64,000 nt of DNA from Pigmentiphaga sp. NML080357 (lineage in GTDB: Bacteria; Pseudomonadota; Gammaproteobacteria; Burkholderiales; Burkholderiaceae_B), in NCBI RefSeq assembly GCF_002188465.1, contig NZ_NINW01000030.1, positions 33,284-97,283 on the forward strand. The letters run 5' to 3'. Under the pieces are notes generated by a model. That model ran no database searches and was not told where the DNA came from. It was given only the letters and a program-made list of their open reading frames with translations. This document shows positions 44,154 through 51,523 of the stretch, in pieces; the first letter of the stretch is position 1, and the number at the start of each line of letters is the position of its first letter. The position numbers and the translations under genes were made by a program.

Positions 44154-46001
44154 ATGCGTATCAAAACGGGGCGGCATTGCGATTTTTCAAATAACGCGGG
44201 TACTTGCGGGGGGACGCGCCGCCGGCTCGTGGCAGGCGGTGTCGCGGGCGTGGCGCTGGCCATGCTGGCGGCCTGCGGCGGCGATGGCGCCGTCGCGCCC
44301 GCCGAGGACCCCTTGCGGGCGTACCGCGAACAAGCCGTGGATTGGCAGGCCTGCGATCCGGAAACGCTGGGCGGGGAGTCTCCGGCCTACCTGGCTCTGA
44401 AGGAGCGCCTGAGCTGCGCGACGATACGGGTTCCCCTCGATTACGCGGAACCGGGCCGTGGCGATGCCGTCGTGGCCGTGACGCGCGTGGCGGCCGGTAC
44501 GCCGGCGCAGCGCCAGGGAGCCATCCTGGTCAACCCGGGCGGCCCCGGAGGCGACGGCCTGGCGTGGTCGCTGTTCCTCGGCGCCTCGTGGTCGTTCGCC
44601 AGCGACTCTTCCACGACGGGCCAGCAATTGCGGGTCATTCCCCAGCGCTACGACCTCATCGGCTTCTCGCCGCGGGGCGTGGGCGCGAGCAGCCGGCTGT
44701 ACTGCGGCACCAATGGGACGCTAATGCCCGAACGGCACAGCTCCGACCGCAGCGAGGCCAATATCGCCGCCATGGTGTTCAATGCCCGCGCGACGGCAGA
44801 CGCCTGCATCCGCAATCCGCTCGCCCGGTACATCAATACCGACAGCACCGTGCGGGACATGGACCTGATCCGCGAGCTGCTGGGCGATGCCAAGCTCAAC
44901 TATGTCGGCATTTCGTACGGAACCTGGCTCGGCGCATGGTACGCGTCCCTGTTTCCGGAGCGGGTCGGCCGCATGGTGCTCGACAGTTCGATGGACGTGA
45001 CCGGGGCCATCGACGTCAACGTGGTGCTGCAGCCCACCTCCATCCAGCGCGTCCTCGACAGCTTCATTCCCGCCTATGCCGTCCGCCATCCCGATCGCTT
45101 CGCGCTAGGCGGCGATCCGGCGGCGATTGCCGGCGTCTACCGGGAACTCTCCGAGCCCCTGCGCGTGGCGTTCGACCGGGAGGTCAGGATGCACGCGATC
45201 GTCAACCTCACCGCCCGGGTTGCAAAGGGCGCGCAACTCATCGCCGCCGCGCGCGGCCTGAACCAGATCGTCCGCGACGATCCGGACAACGCGCGCAATC
45301 CGGCCGTGCTCGAGGACAAACTGATGGACTACCCGTTCGCCCCCGATTCCTTTGGGGACGACAACGACATTCGCGGGTTGGCGCTTTCCATGGTCAGGCC
45401 GTACATCGAGGCGTACGAGCCGGCCGGCCGCCAGGTGGAGATCGGCTCGGCGGATTCGGTGTTCCAGGCCGTCGTGTGCAACGACACGGCAACGCGTACG
45501 GATCTGCAGTATTGGGTGGATCTGGGCAACCAGATGGCGCGCAGCCATCCGTATGCGGGCGGTACCGTCACGCGGAACCCGTGCGTGACATGGGGCGGGC
45601 CGGCGGTCAGCAAGCCGCCTTTGTCCCGGGCGGCAGCGGCGTCGCCCATCCTGATGCTGCAAAGCGAATTCGACGCCTTGACCGCAACCGAAGGGGCATT
45701 GCGCACGTTCGATCAACTGCCCCAGGCGCACATGGTCATGGTCGGCAATCACTACACCCATGGCGTGCTGACCGAGGGCATGGAATGCGTCGACGCGGTC
45801 GTCGGGCGCTACTTCGCCGACGGCGTGGTGCCGGGCCGCCGCAGTGACTGCGAAGGCCCGGCCCTGCCGGGCGAGGACTCCGTCGAAGCCCGCCGCGTGG
45901 CGCCGGCCCTTGCCAGGGAGCAGCCGGGCGTGGCCGCGCTGGCGCGCGAGGAACTGCGAAGGCGGCTGGACGCCATTGCGGTCCGCGGGCAGGGGTTCTG
46001 A
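44154..46001 (+). CDS. Exported alpha/beta-hydrolase, TAP-like (tripeptidyl aminopeptidase family), lipoprotein
   Basis: A 615-residue secreted S33-type hydrolase. The N-terminus has a lipobox (ALAMLAACGG), so it is probably anchored to the outer membrane. The first half holds the alpha/beta-hydrolase core: ILVNPGGPGGDGLAW (oxyanion loop), YDLIGFSPRGVGAS and the nucleophile elbow VGISYGTWLGAWYASL. The C-terminal TAP-like domain carries ILMLQSEFDALTATEG (catalytic Asp region) and MVMVGNHYTHGVL (catalytic His). Substrate could be peptides or esters. A further ATG at 44127 is possible. Confidence 0.88.
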   Translation: MRIKTGRHCDFSNNAGTCGGTRRRLVAGGVAGVALAMLAACGGDGAVAPAEDPLRAYREQAVDWQACDPETLGGESPAYLALKERLSCATIRVPLDYAEPGRGDAVVAVTRVAAGTPAQRQGAILVNPGGPGGDGLAWSLFLGASWSFASDSSTTGQQLRVIPQRYDLIGFSPRGVGASSRLYCGTNGTLMPERHSSDRSEANIAAMVFNARATADACIRNPLARYINTDSTVRDMDLIRELLGDAKLNYVGISYGTWLGAWYASLFPERVGRMVLDSSMDVTGAIDVNVVLQPTSIQRVLDSFIPAYAVRHPDRFALGGDPAAIAGVYRELSEPLRVAFDREVRMHAIVNLTARVAKGAQLIAAARGLNQIVRDDPDNARNPAVLEDKLMDYPFAPDSFGDDNDIRGLALSMVRPYIEAYEPAGRQVEIGSADSVFQAVVCNDTATRTDLQYWVDLGNQMARSHPYAGGTVTRNPCVTWGGPAVSKPPLSRAAAASPILMLQSEFDALTATEGALRTFDQLPQAHMVMVGNHYTHGVLTEGMECVDAVVGRYFADGVVPGRRSDCEGPALPGEDSVEARRVAPALAREQPGVAALAREELRRRLDAIAVRGQGF

Positions 46002-46029
46002 TCGCCGGCACGTTCGGCATCGAGGCGCT

Positions 46030-46377
46030 TCACTTGTTGCAGGGAAACGCCTCGCCCAGCGCATTCACGAGAATGACCACGGCGGGGAGCCCGTGGTCCT
46101 GTGGACGGTCGGCCAGCCGTTGCCGGAATATCTCGACGGTGCGGCCGGTGGAGACGTTGCCGGGCGCGCAAAAGGGCAGCGGCGTTTTGGTAGCCATGGA
46201 TTGGATACGCATGCCGTCAATCGCCCCCATCACGAAGGCGGAGCACCCCAGCGAGGCCTGGCCATTGGCCCCCGGTGCGCACTGTTCGTTCCAGAACGTC
46301 CCGGTCCAGGGTTCGGCGGCATGGGCGGGCCGGACCGCCAGCGCGGCCAGCAACAGCAAGGGGGCGGCGATTTTCAT
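46030..46377 (-). CDS. Small exported Rap1a/Tai-like protein
   Basis: A 115-residue periplasmic protein with signal peptide (APLLLLAALAVRPAHAAEP). The mature part is LGCSAFVMGAIDGMRIQ, PLPFCAPGNVSTG and AFPC in order, with several Cys residues. This pattern matches the Rap1a/Tai domain found in type VI secretion immunity proteins and in many orphan exported proteins. No T6SS effector lies beside it, so an immunity role is not supported here. Start at ATG 46377; one at 46386 is alternative. Confidence 0.65.
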   Translation of the reverse strand: MKIAAPLLLLAALAVRPAHAAEPWTGTFWNEQCAPGANGQASLGCSAFVMGAIDGMRIQSMATKTPLPFCAPGNVSTGRTVEIFRQRLADRPQDHGLPAVVILVNALGEAFPCNK

Positions 46378-46447
46378 GGCAATCATCGGTAGGGCGCAGG
46401 CTACGCGCAGCCGAGCGCAGTTGAATCCGGGAGGGGGCGCGCGGCCC

Positions 46448-46771
46448 TCATTTGGCGCAGTTTGCGCGAGCCTGGTCGACATCGATCTTCCGCGTCTCCA
46501 TGACGCGCACGAGTTGCAAGGTCGCGGTCAAGCAGGCATTGGCCGCTGGCGCCGCGGTGCGCGGCCCGGCGTTCGGCCCGCCAGGCAGCGAGGGCAGGGA
46601 CGGCGCTGCCGGCGCCGCGCGCTCCGCTGACTGCGCACGCGCTTCGCAGTAGGCGCCCTTCAGGTCGGCGTCGCTCATGGCTTTCAGTTCATCGTCGGTG
46701 CGCGGCATGCACGAGGCCATGGCATTGTGCGCGGCAAGCGCGCCGGCGGCGAGGAGGGCGAGTCTCAGCAT
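46448..46771 (-). CDS. Small exported protein of unknown function
   Basis: A 107-residue protein with signal peptide (LRLALLAAGALAAHNAMASC) followed by a DDELKAMSDADLKGAYCEAR helix, a proline/alanine-rich linker and a C-terminal helix (CLTATLQLVRVMETRKI). Four Cys residues in the mature part suggest two disulphides. I do not recognise a family. It is upstream of the Rap1a-like gene on the same strand with a 70-bp gap; both are small, exported and Cys-containing, so a shared role in the envelope is possible. Confidence 0.6.
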   Translation of the reverse strand: MLRLALLAAGALAAHNAMASCMPRTDDELKAMSDADLKGAYCEARAQSAERAAPAAPSLPSLPGGPNAGPRTAAPAANACLTATLQLVRVMETRKIDVDQARANCAK

Positions 46772-46901
46772 GGCGGTCCTGTATGGAAAAGGGGGGTACG
46801 CGATCCTGGACGGGTCCGGCGCGAGCCCGGACGGCGTGGCAATCGCCGATAGTATAAAAGTCATCCACCAACCAACCGTACTCTTGCAAGTGCCGGAAAA
46901 C

Positions 46902-47321
46902 ATGCTTATTCGTTCGTACCGACCCGCCGATGAAGCGGCCATTATCGCCCTGTGGCAGGCCTGTGGCCTGACGCGGCCTTGGAACGATCCCAGGAAGGAC
47001 ATCGAGCGCAAGCTCACCGCGCAGCCCGAGTTGTTCCTCGTCGGGGAGTCCGGGGGGGCGCCCATCGCGTCCGCCATGGTGGGTTTCGACGGTCACCGCG
47101 GCTGGGTGTATTACCTCGCGGTGCATCCCGGCCACCAGCGATGCGGCCACGGCCGTCGCTTGATGGCGCATGCGGAACAGCTCCTGATCGAACGCGGATG
47201 CCCGAAGATCAACCTGTTGGTGCGCACGGCCAACGGCCAGGTCATCGATTTCTACCGGGCGCTGGGGTACGCGCAGGACGACGTGGTGAGCCTGGGCAAG
47301 CGGCTGATCCCCGATATCTGA
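46902..47321 (+). CDS. GNAT-family N-acetyltransferase (YpeA-like)
   Basis: A 139-residue acetyltransferase. The order of motifs fits YpeA: IRSYRPADEAAIIALWQACGL, RPWNDPRKDIERKL, the acetyl-CoA loop VHPGHQRCGHGRRLM, and INLLVRTANGQVIDFYRALGY. Family members transfer acetyl to small amines or protein N-termini; the substrate of YpeA is unknown. Start at the ATG at 46902. It is divergent from the preceding small exported gene. Confidence 0.9.
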   Translation: MLIRSYRPADEAAIIALWQACGLTRPWNDPRKDIERKLTAQPELFLVGESGGAPIASAMVGFDGHRGWVYYLAVHPGHQRCGHGRRLMAHAEQLLIERGCPKINLLVRTANGQVIDFYRALGYAQDDVVSLGKRLIPDI

Positions 47322-47536
47322 GTCGGCGTTGCGGGGGCGGTCGTGGGGAACTGCTAAAACGCGGTACCAGGAGGTATCGATATCCTGAGGGCCGCCATCG
47401 TCCGCCAGCGAACGCATTTCGTTGCGAATCCGGCGCCCGATTTTCACCCTATTGTCACCTGGGCTTTCTAGGCTTGCACCGCCGCACGTTTGTCGTGCCC
47501 GGCCTGTCGCATCCTTTACTTTTCCACCGCCCACCC

Positions 47537-47701
47537 ATGCCCATACCGATCTCTGCGCGAGCCTTCGCCGTGGCGCTTGCCATCGCTACATTCCTGACCG
47601 CCTGCGGCAGCGATGACGATTCATCGCCGCCTTCCTCCGGTCCGGGAACTGAGCAGCCGCCTACCACGCCATCGAAACCCGACCTGCGCTGCGCGCCGTA
47701 A
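47537..47701 (+). CDS. Small lipoprotein
   Basis: A 54-residue predicted lipoprotein. A signal peptide with lipobox (AIATFLTACGS) is followed by a Ser/Pro/Thr-rich, disordered tail (PPSSGPGTEQPPTTP) ending in Cys. No domain is recognised. It lies 40 bp upstream of the Tat-exported phospholipase C gene on the same strand and may be transcribed with it. Confidence 0.6.
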   Translation: MPIPISARAFAVALAIATFLTACGSDDDSSPPSSGPGTEQPPTTPSKPDLRCAP

Positions 47702-47741
47702 TGGCTGCACAACGCTTCCCACGACTCACGCACGGACATCC

Positions 47742-49979
47742 ATGACTTCCCGCCGCCGATTTCTGCAAGCCACCGCGGGCACCGGCCTCGCCGCCGCCGT
47801 ACTCGCCACCTTCCCGCCCAGCATCCGCAAGGCGCTGGCCATCCCCGCCAACAACAAGACCGGCACCATCCGGGACGTCGAGCACGTCGTGATCCTGATG
47901 CAGGAGAACCGGTCGTTCGATCATTACTTCGGCACGCTCAAGGGCGTGCGCGGTTTCGGCGATCGCTTCACCATTCCCATGATCAACGGCCGCAAGGTCT
48001 GGCAGCAGGAGCGCAGCAACGGCGCGCTGCTCACGCCTTATCACCTGGACGGGACAGCCAACAACGCGCAGCGCGTCAGCGGCACCCCGCACGACTGGGG
48101 CGACAGCCAGCTTGCCTGGGACGACGGCCGCATGAGCCAATGGGCGCGCCACAAGACCAATACGTCCATGGGCTATTTCAAGGAACAGGAAATCCCCTTC
48201 CAGTTTGCCCTGGCCAATGCGTTCACCCTCTGCGACGCCTATCATTGCTCGATGCACACGGGCACCGATGCCAACCGGTCGTTCCATCTCACCGGCACCA
48301 ACGGGCCTACCGCGCAGAACGTGGCCTTCGTCACGAACGAGTGGGACGCCATTCCCGGCACGCCGGGCTCGGAGGCGATCGGCTATACCTGGAAGACCTA
48401 TGCCGAACGCCTGGAAGATGCCGGCATCAGCTGGATCTGCTACCAGAACATGCCCGACGAGTGGGGCGACAACATGCTGGGCGCCTTCCGCCAGTTCCGC
48501 GCCGCCAACCTGGCGTCGGGCTTCCCCGTGTCGAGCGGCGGCGCGCCCAATGCCCCGTATTCCGACACGGGCCAGAGCCTGCCCTACCATGCGTACGATC
48601 CCGCCACGGACAATGCCCGCAACCCGTTGTACAAGGGCATCGCCAATACCCTGCCGGGCACCACGCCGGATTCCTACCTGGACGCCTTCCGCCGCGACAT
48701 CCGCGAAGGCCGCCTGCCGCAGGTTTCCTGGATCAATGCGCCGTCCATCTATTGCGAACACCCCGGGCCGTCCAGTCCCGTGCAGGGCGCCTGGTTCCTC
48801 CAGGAGGTGCTGGATGCGCTTACCGCGGTGCCGGAGGTCTGGAGCAAGACGGTGCTGCTGGTCAACTTCGACGAGAACGACGGCTACTTCGACCACGTGC
48901 CGTCGCCGTCGCCGCCGTCGCGCAATGCCGACCTCTCCCTGGCGGGCAAGACCACGCTGCCGGAGGCGAGCCTGGCCTCCGAGTATTACACGCAGCCCGC
49001 GCCGGCGGGCAGCACCCGCCAGCCCGCTCCGGACGGCCGCGTCTTCGGCCCCGGGCCGCGCGTGCCGATGTACGTGATCTCGCCGTGGAGCCGTGGCGGC
49101 TGGGTCAATTCGCAGGTGTTCGACCACACTTCGGTGCTGCGCTTCCTGGAAGCGCGCTTCGGCGTGGAAGAGCCCCACATCAGCCCGTTCCGCCGCGCGG
49201 TCTGCGGCGACCTGACCAGCGCCTTCAACTTCGCCACGCCCAACGACGAAGCATTGCCTGCGCTGGGCGGCCGCAACACGCGCGCGGCCGCGGACCAGCT
49301 GCGTTCCAGCCAGCAGGCGCTGCCCGCCATGCCCTTGCCCGCCGACCTGCAGATGCCGATCCAGGCGAGCGGCACGCGCCCGTCGCGGGCCTTGCCGTAC
49401 GAGCTGCATACCAGCGCGCGCTGCGGACCGGACGGCCAGGTGAAGCTGCTGTTCTCGAATACCGGCAAGCAGGGAGCGGTGTTCCACGTCTATGACCGCC
49501 ATCACCTGGACCGGATCCCGCGCCGGTATACGGTGGAAGCGGGCAAGATGCTGGACGACACCTGGAACGCGGGGCTGGACAACCTGGGCCGCTATGACCT
49601 GTGGGTACTGGGCCCCAACGGCTACCATCGCCACTTCATCGGCGACACCGCGCGTATCGCTGATACCGGCGTGCAGCCCGAAATCCGCGTCTGCTACGAC
49701 ATCGCCAATGGGAACGTCTACGCGGAACTGATAAACGGCGGCACCAAGCCCTGCATCTTCACGGTCGAGGCCAGGGCCTACCGCGAGGACGGACCGTGGA
49801 CCGTCACGGTGGCGCCCGGCGCCCAGGAGTCCCTGCACTGGGAGTTGGCCGGCAGCGGTCGCTGGTATGACTTCGAAGTCAGCTGCAGCGCCGACGCGGC
49901 CTTCCGCCGACGCTTTGCCGGCCGCGTCGAAACGGGCGAGCATTCGGTGAGCGACCCGGCGATGGGCGAGCAGGACTGA
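47742..49979 (+). CDS. plcN: Tat-exported non-haemolytic-type phospholipase C (phosphocholine-preferring family)
   Basis: A 745-residue phospholipase C of the PlcH/PlcN (phosphoesterase family PF04185) type. It starts with a Tat signal, SRRRFLQATAG, followed by a hydrophobic stretch and an AxA-like cleavage region. Catalytic segments include HVVILMQENRSFDHYFGTL, HCSMHTGTDANR and LLVNFDENDGYFDHVPSP. Two C-terminal DUF756 repeats follow (YELHTSARCGPDGQVKLLFSN, then IRVCYDIANGNVYAELINGG). Export via Tat implies folding and metal loading in the cytoplasm. PlcN versus PlcH cannot be separated by sequence here. Confidence 0.9.
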   Translation: MTSRRRFLQATAGTGLAAAVLATFPPSIRKALAIPANNKTGTIRDVEHVVILMQENRSFDHYFGTLKGVRGFGDRFTIPMINGRKVWQQERSNGALLTPYHLDGTANNAQRVSGTPHDWGDSQLAWDDGRMSQWARHKTNTSMGYFKEQEIPFQFALANAFTLCDAYHCSMHTGTDANRSFHLTGTNGPTAQNVAFVTNEWDAIPGTPGSEAIGYTWKTYAERLEDAGISWICYQNMPDEWGDNMLGAFRQFRAANLASGFPVSSGGAPNAPYSDTGQSLPYHAYDPATDNARNPLYKGIANTLPGTTPDSYLDAFRRDIREGRLPQVSWINAPSIYCEHPGPSSPVQGAWFLQEVLDALTAVPEVWSKTVLLVNFDENDGYFDHVPSPSPPSRNADLSLAGKTTLPEASLASEYYTQPAPAGSTRQPAPDGRVFGPGPRVPMYVISPWSRGGWVNSQVFDHTSVLRFLEARFGVEEPHISPFRRAVCGDLTSAFNFATPNDEALPALGGRNTRAAADQLRSSQQALPAMPLPADLQMPIQASGTRPSRALPYELHTSARCGPDGQVKLLFSNTGKQGAVFHVYDRHHLDRIPRRYTVEAGKMLDDTWNAGLDNLGRYDLWVLGPNGYHRHFIGDTARIADTGVQPEIRVCYDIANGNVYAELINGGTKPCIFTVEARAYREDGPWTVTVAPGAQESLHWELAGSGRWYDFEVSCSADAAFRRRFAGRVETGEHSVSDPAMGEQD

Positions 49980-49992
49980 GCCGTCCACGGAC

Positions 49993-50032
49993 GAAAAAAA
50001 TCCCCAGGACGGCCTAGGCTTTCCTGGGGATT
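49993..50032 (-). terminator. Intrinsic terminator read on the minus strand
   Basis: On the minus strand, AATCCCCAGGA-N12-TCCTGGGGATT is followed by TTTTTTCG. The T-run exists only in that direction, so it ends a leftward transcript, such as the tRNA-like element at 50056-50139, and not phospholipase C. Confidence 0.8.
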
Positions 50033-50055
50033 CTGGCGCCAGACGTGGCGGTGTA

Positions 50056-50139
50056 TGGTGGTGGAACACGGAACCGAACCCGCGCCCGCATATGAGGTTC
50101 GTTAGCAAAGCACTGTTCTTGAGGGTGCCCGCCTGCACC
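50056..50139 (-). pseudogene. Degenerate tRNA-like element ending in CCA
   Basis: Read leftward, an 84-nt segment ends in TTCCACC-ACCA. A 5' GGTGCAG can pair with TTCCACC at six of seven positions. GCAC/GTGC can form a D-stem. CGCGG/CCGTG form a T-stem, but around an 8-nt loop (GTTCGGTT) instead of 7. The anticodon arm does not pair well. It is followed by a leftward terminator, as a tRNA gene would be. Possibly a mutated tRNA copy or an attachment-site remnant of the adjoining island/prophage. Low certainty. Confidence 0.35.
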
Positions 50140-50220
50140 AAGTGGCCGTTTTGCTACGTGAAAAGTCTCGGCTGGGTCGGCGTCGGGTTGCGATAGTCCG
50201 AGCAGCCTCGGGGAAATCGT

Positions 50221-50240
50221 CGTCTGGGCGCGCCCAGACG
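50221..50240. repeat. Perfect 20-bp palindrome
   Basis: CGTCTGGGCG is followed immediately by its inverse complement CGCCCAGACG. Short outer arms (GGAAA and TTTCC) extend the symmetry imperfectly to 50212-50247. It lies between the tRNA-like element and the island promoter. It could be a recombinase or regulator site, or a terminator without a T-run. Confidence 0.6.
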
Positions 50241-50443
50241 AGTTTCCGCCAAGGAACATGCGGACGAGCAAGGGCGGCTGCGGGCGCTCGGCTACAACGT
50301 GAGGATCGGTGTTTGATGTGCGGCCGTGGGCGGCGCCCGCAAGGTCCCGATCAACCCACCGTCCCCTGCGCCGGACCGGCCCGCCCTGGCATACCGTCCT
50401 TGAAGATTTGAGTCACATCAATCGGCCAGCAGGTCGCTGGATG

Positions 50444-50495
50444 TTGACTCTTGACTTTCGGCATGTTTGGCGCAATATCTTGCAAAGTCTTGCAA
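50444..50495 (+). promoter_or_regulatory. Candidate promoter/operator of the stress island operon
   Basis: TTGACT (50451-50456) and CAATAT (50473-50478) are spaced 16 bp, a plausible sigma-70 pair; a second TTGACT begins at 50444. Just downstream, TCTTGCAA occurs twice with 10-bp period (50478-50485 and 50488-50495), a good layout for a bound regulator such as the first gene's HTH protein. I see no clear sigma-32 promoter. Confidence 0.45.
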
Positions 50496-50543
50496 GAATT
50501 TCCTCGAGCGAGGCCGCGTGACGACGGAACTTGTGGGGGTGGT

Positions 50544-50825
50544 ATGACAGCGCGCCAGCAGGCGATTTTCACACTCGACGAGCTGGCTGCCTACTTGAAA
50601 GTCGGCAAGCGGACGCTTTACCGGCTCGCCTCGCACGGGGAGATTCCGGCCTTCAAGGTCGGCGGGACGTGGCGGTTTCGTCAAAGTGAAATCGATCGAT
50701 GGATCAATGATCAGATCCAAGCAGGCAGAAAGAAGGAGGTGATACGCACAGATGAGCAGCCGAAGTCAGCGGAACACTCCGTTTCGTCTGGGCGCGCTGT
50801 CCGTCGCCGCAGGCAAACGGAGTGA
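50544..50825 (+). CDS. Helix-turn-helix regulator of the island (excisionase/MerR-like HTH_17)
   Basis: A 93-residue DNA-binding protein: FTLDELAAYLKVGKRTLYRLASHGEIPAFKVGGTWRFR in sequence is a classic excisionase-type winged helix, and the C-terminal 35 residues are charged. Homologues are the first gene of many TLPQC/LHR islands. Start at the ATG at 50544 after a GGGGGTGG stretch; upstream ATGs lack a site. It lies 35 bp ahead of hsp20. Whether it represses or activates the operon is unknown; tandem TCTTGCAA repeats upstream could be its target. Confidence 0.88.
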   Translation: MTARQQAIFTLDELAAYLKVGKRTLYRLASHGEIPAFKVGGTWRFRQSEIDRWINDQIQAGRKKEVIRTDEQPKSAEHSVSSGRAVRRRRQTE

Positions 50826-50860
50826 GCGAGAGTCTTCAATTTTTCTTCTGGAGGTGTGAC

Positions 50861-51430
50861 ATGGACATTGGTTTCAAGAAATTGGCTCCCTGGAACTGGT
50901 TCAAGAAGGAGCAGGAAGAACAACAGAGCACTGCCTCGCTGCCGGTGCAGCGCAATGACCTGCCGGTGGCGGGTGGGCCCGTCAGTCCCATCCTGCAATT
51001 GCATCGCGAGATCGACCGCCTGTTCGACGACGCGTTTCGAGGCTTCGGTTTCCCGACGCTGGCCATGCCACGCTGGCCGTCGGACTGGCCGGGCATGCTG
51101 AAGCCGGCGCTGGACATCCAGGAGACCGACAAGCAGTACAAGATCGCCCTGGAAGTACCCGGCGTCGAGGAAAAAGACATCCAGATCACGCTCGACAACG
51201 ACGTGCTGCTGGTGCGCGGTGAAAAGCGTCAGGAGCAGGAAACGAAAGACGGCGGTTTCCACCGGGTGGAGCGCTCCTACGGCAGCTTTCAGCGCGCTCT
51301 GAACCTGCCGGCCGATGCCAACCAGGACACGATCAAGGCCGCTTTCAAGAACGGCGTGCTCACGATCACGATGGAAAAGCGCGAGGCCAGTACGCCCAAG
51401 CAGGGGCGCTCGATCCCGATCAACGGCTGA
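50861..51430 (+). CDS. hsp20: Small heat shock protein Hsp20 of the island
   Basis: A 189-residue alpha-crystallin-type holdase that binds unfolding proteins without ATP. The N-terminal arm includes APWNWFKKEQEEQQ and a DRLFDDAFRGFGFP helix. The alpha-crystallin domain runs from PALDIQETDKQYKIALEVPGV through VLLVRGEKRQE to the GVLTITMEKRE strand. The C-terminal I-x-I type motif (SIPING) needed for oligomer assembly is present. A GGAGGTG ribosome site precedes the ATG at 50861. It would hand substrates to the downstream ClpK disaggregase. Confidence 0.95.
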   Translation: MDIGFKKLAPWNWFKKEQEEQQSTASLPVQRNDLPVAGGPVSPILQLHREIDRLFDDAFRGFGFPTLAMPRWPSDWPGMLKPALDIQETDKQYKIALEVPGVEEKDIQITLDNDVLLVRGEKRQEQETKDGGFHRVERSYGSFQRALNLPADANQDTIKAAFKNGVLTITMEKREASTPKQGRSIPING

Positions 51431-51523
51431 CGCGGGGCAGCGCGTTTTTCTCAAAAACCACAAAGAGATGAGGCACCGTGATCGGCGGTGCCTCGCCCAG
51501 TTAACCCTCTCAGGAGCATCAGC

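Larger units (their letters stand above)
49980..50543. other. 564-bp gene-poor left border of the stress island
   Basis: Gap between the phospholipase C and HTH genes. In order it holds a minus-strand terminator (49993-50032), a degenerate tRNA-like element (50056-50139), a perfect 20-bp palindrome (50221-50240) and an AT-richer promoter region (50444-50495). Open frames here encode no recognisable protein. Confidence 0.6.

Noticed and set aside
50142..50411. 89-codon plus-strand frame in the island border
   Set aside because: It has no ribosome site, overlaps the tRNA-like and palindromic elements, and its product is Arg/Gly-rich with no family resemblance.
50395..50425. Sigma-32 promoter (CTTGAA at 50399-50404) before the heat-resistance operon
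   Set aside because: No CCCCAT-type -10 lies at 13-15 bp; the sigma-70-like pair farther downstream is better.
50056..50430. tmRNA (ssrA), suggested by the CCACCA end and a GCTAACGAA string
   Set aside because: No matching 5' half, pseudoknots or complete tag sequence is found in the upstream 400 bp.
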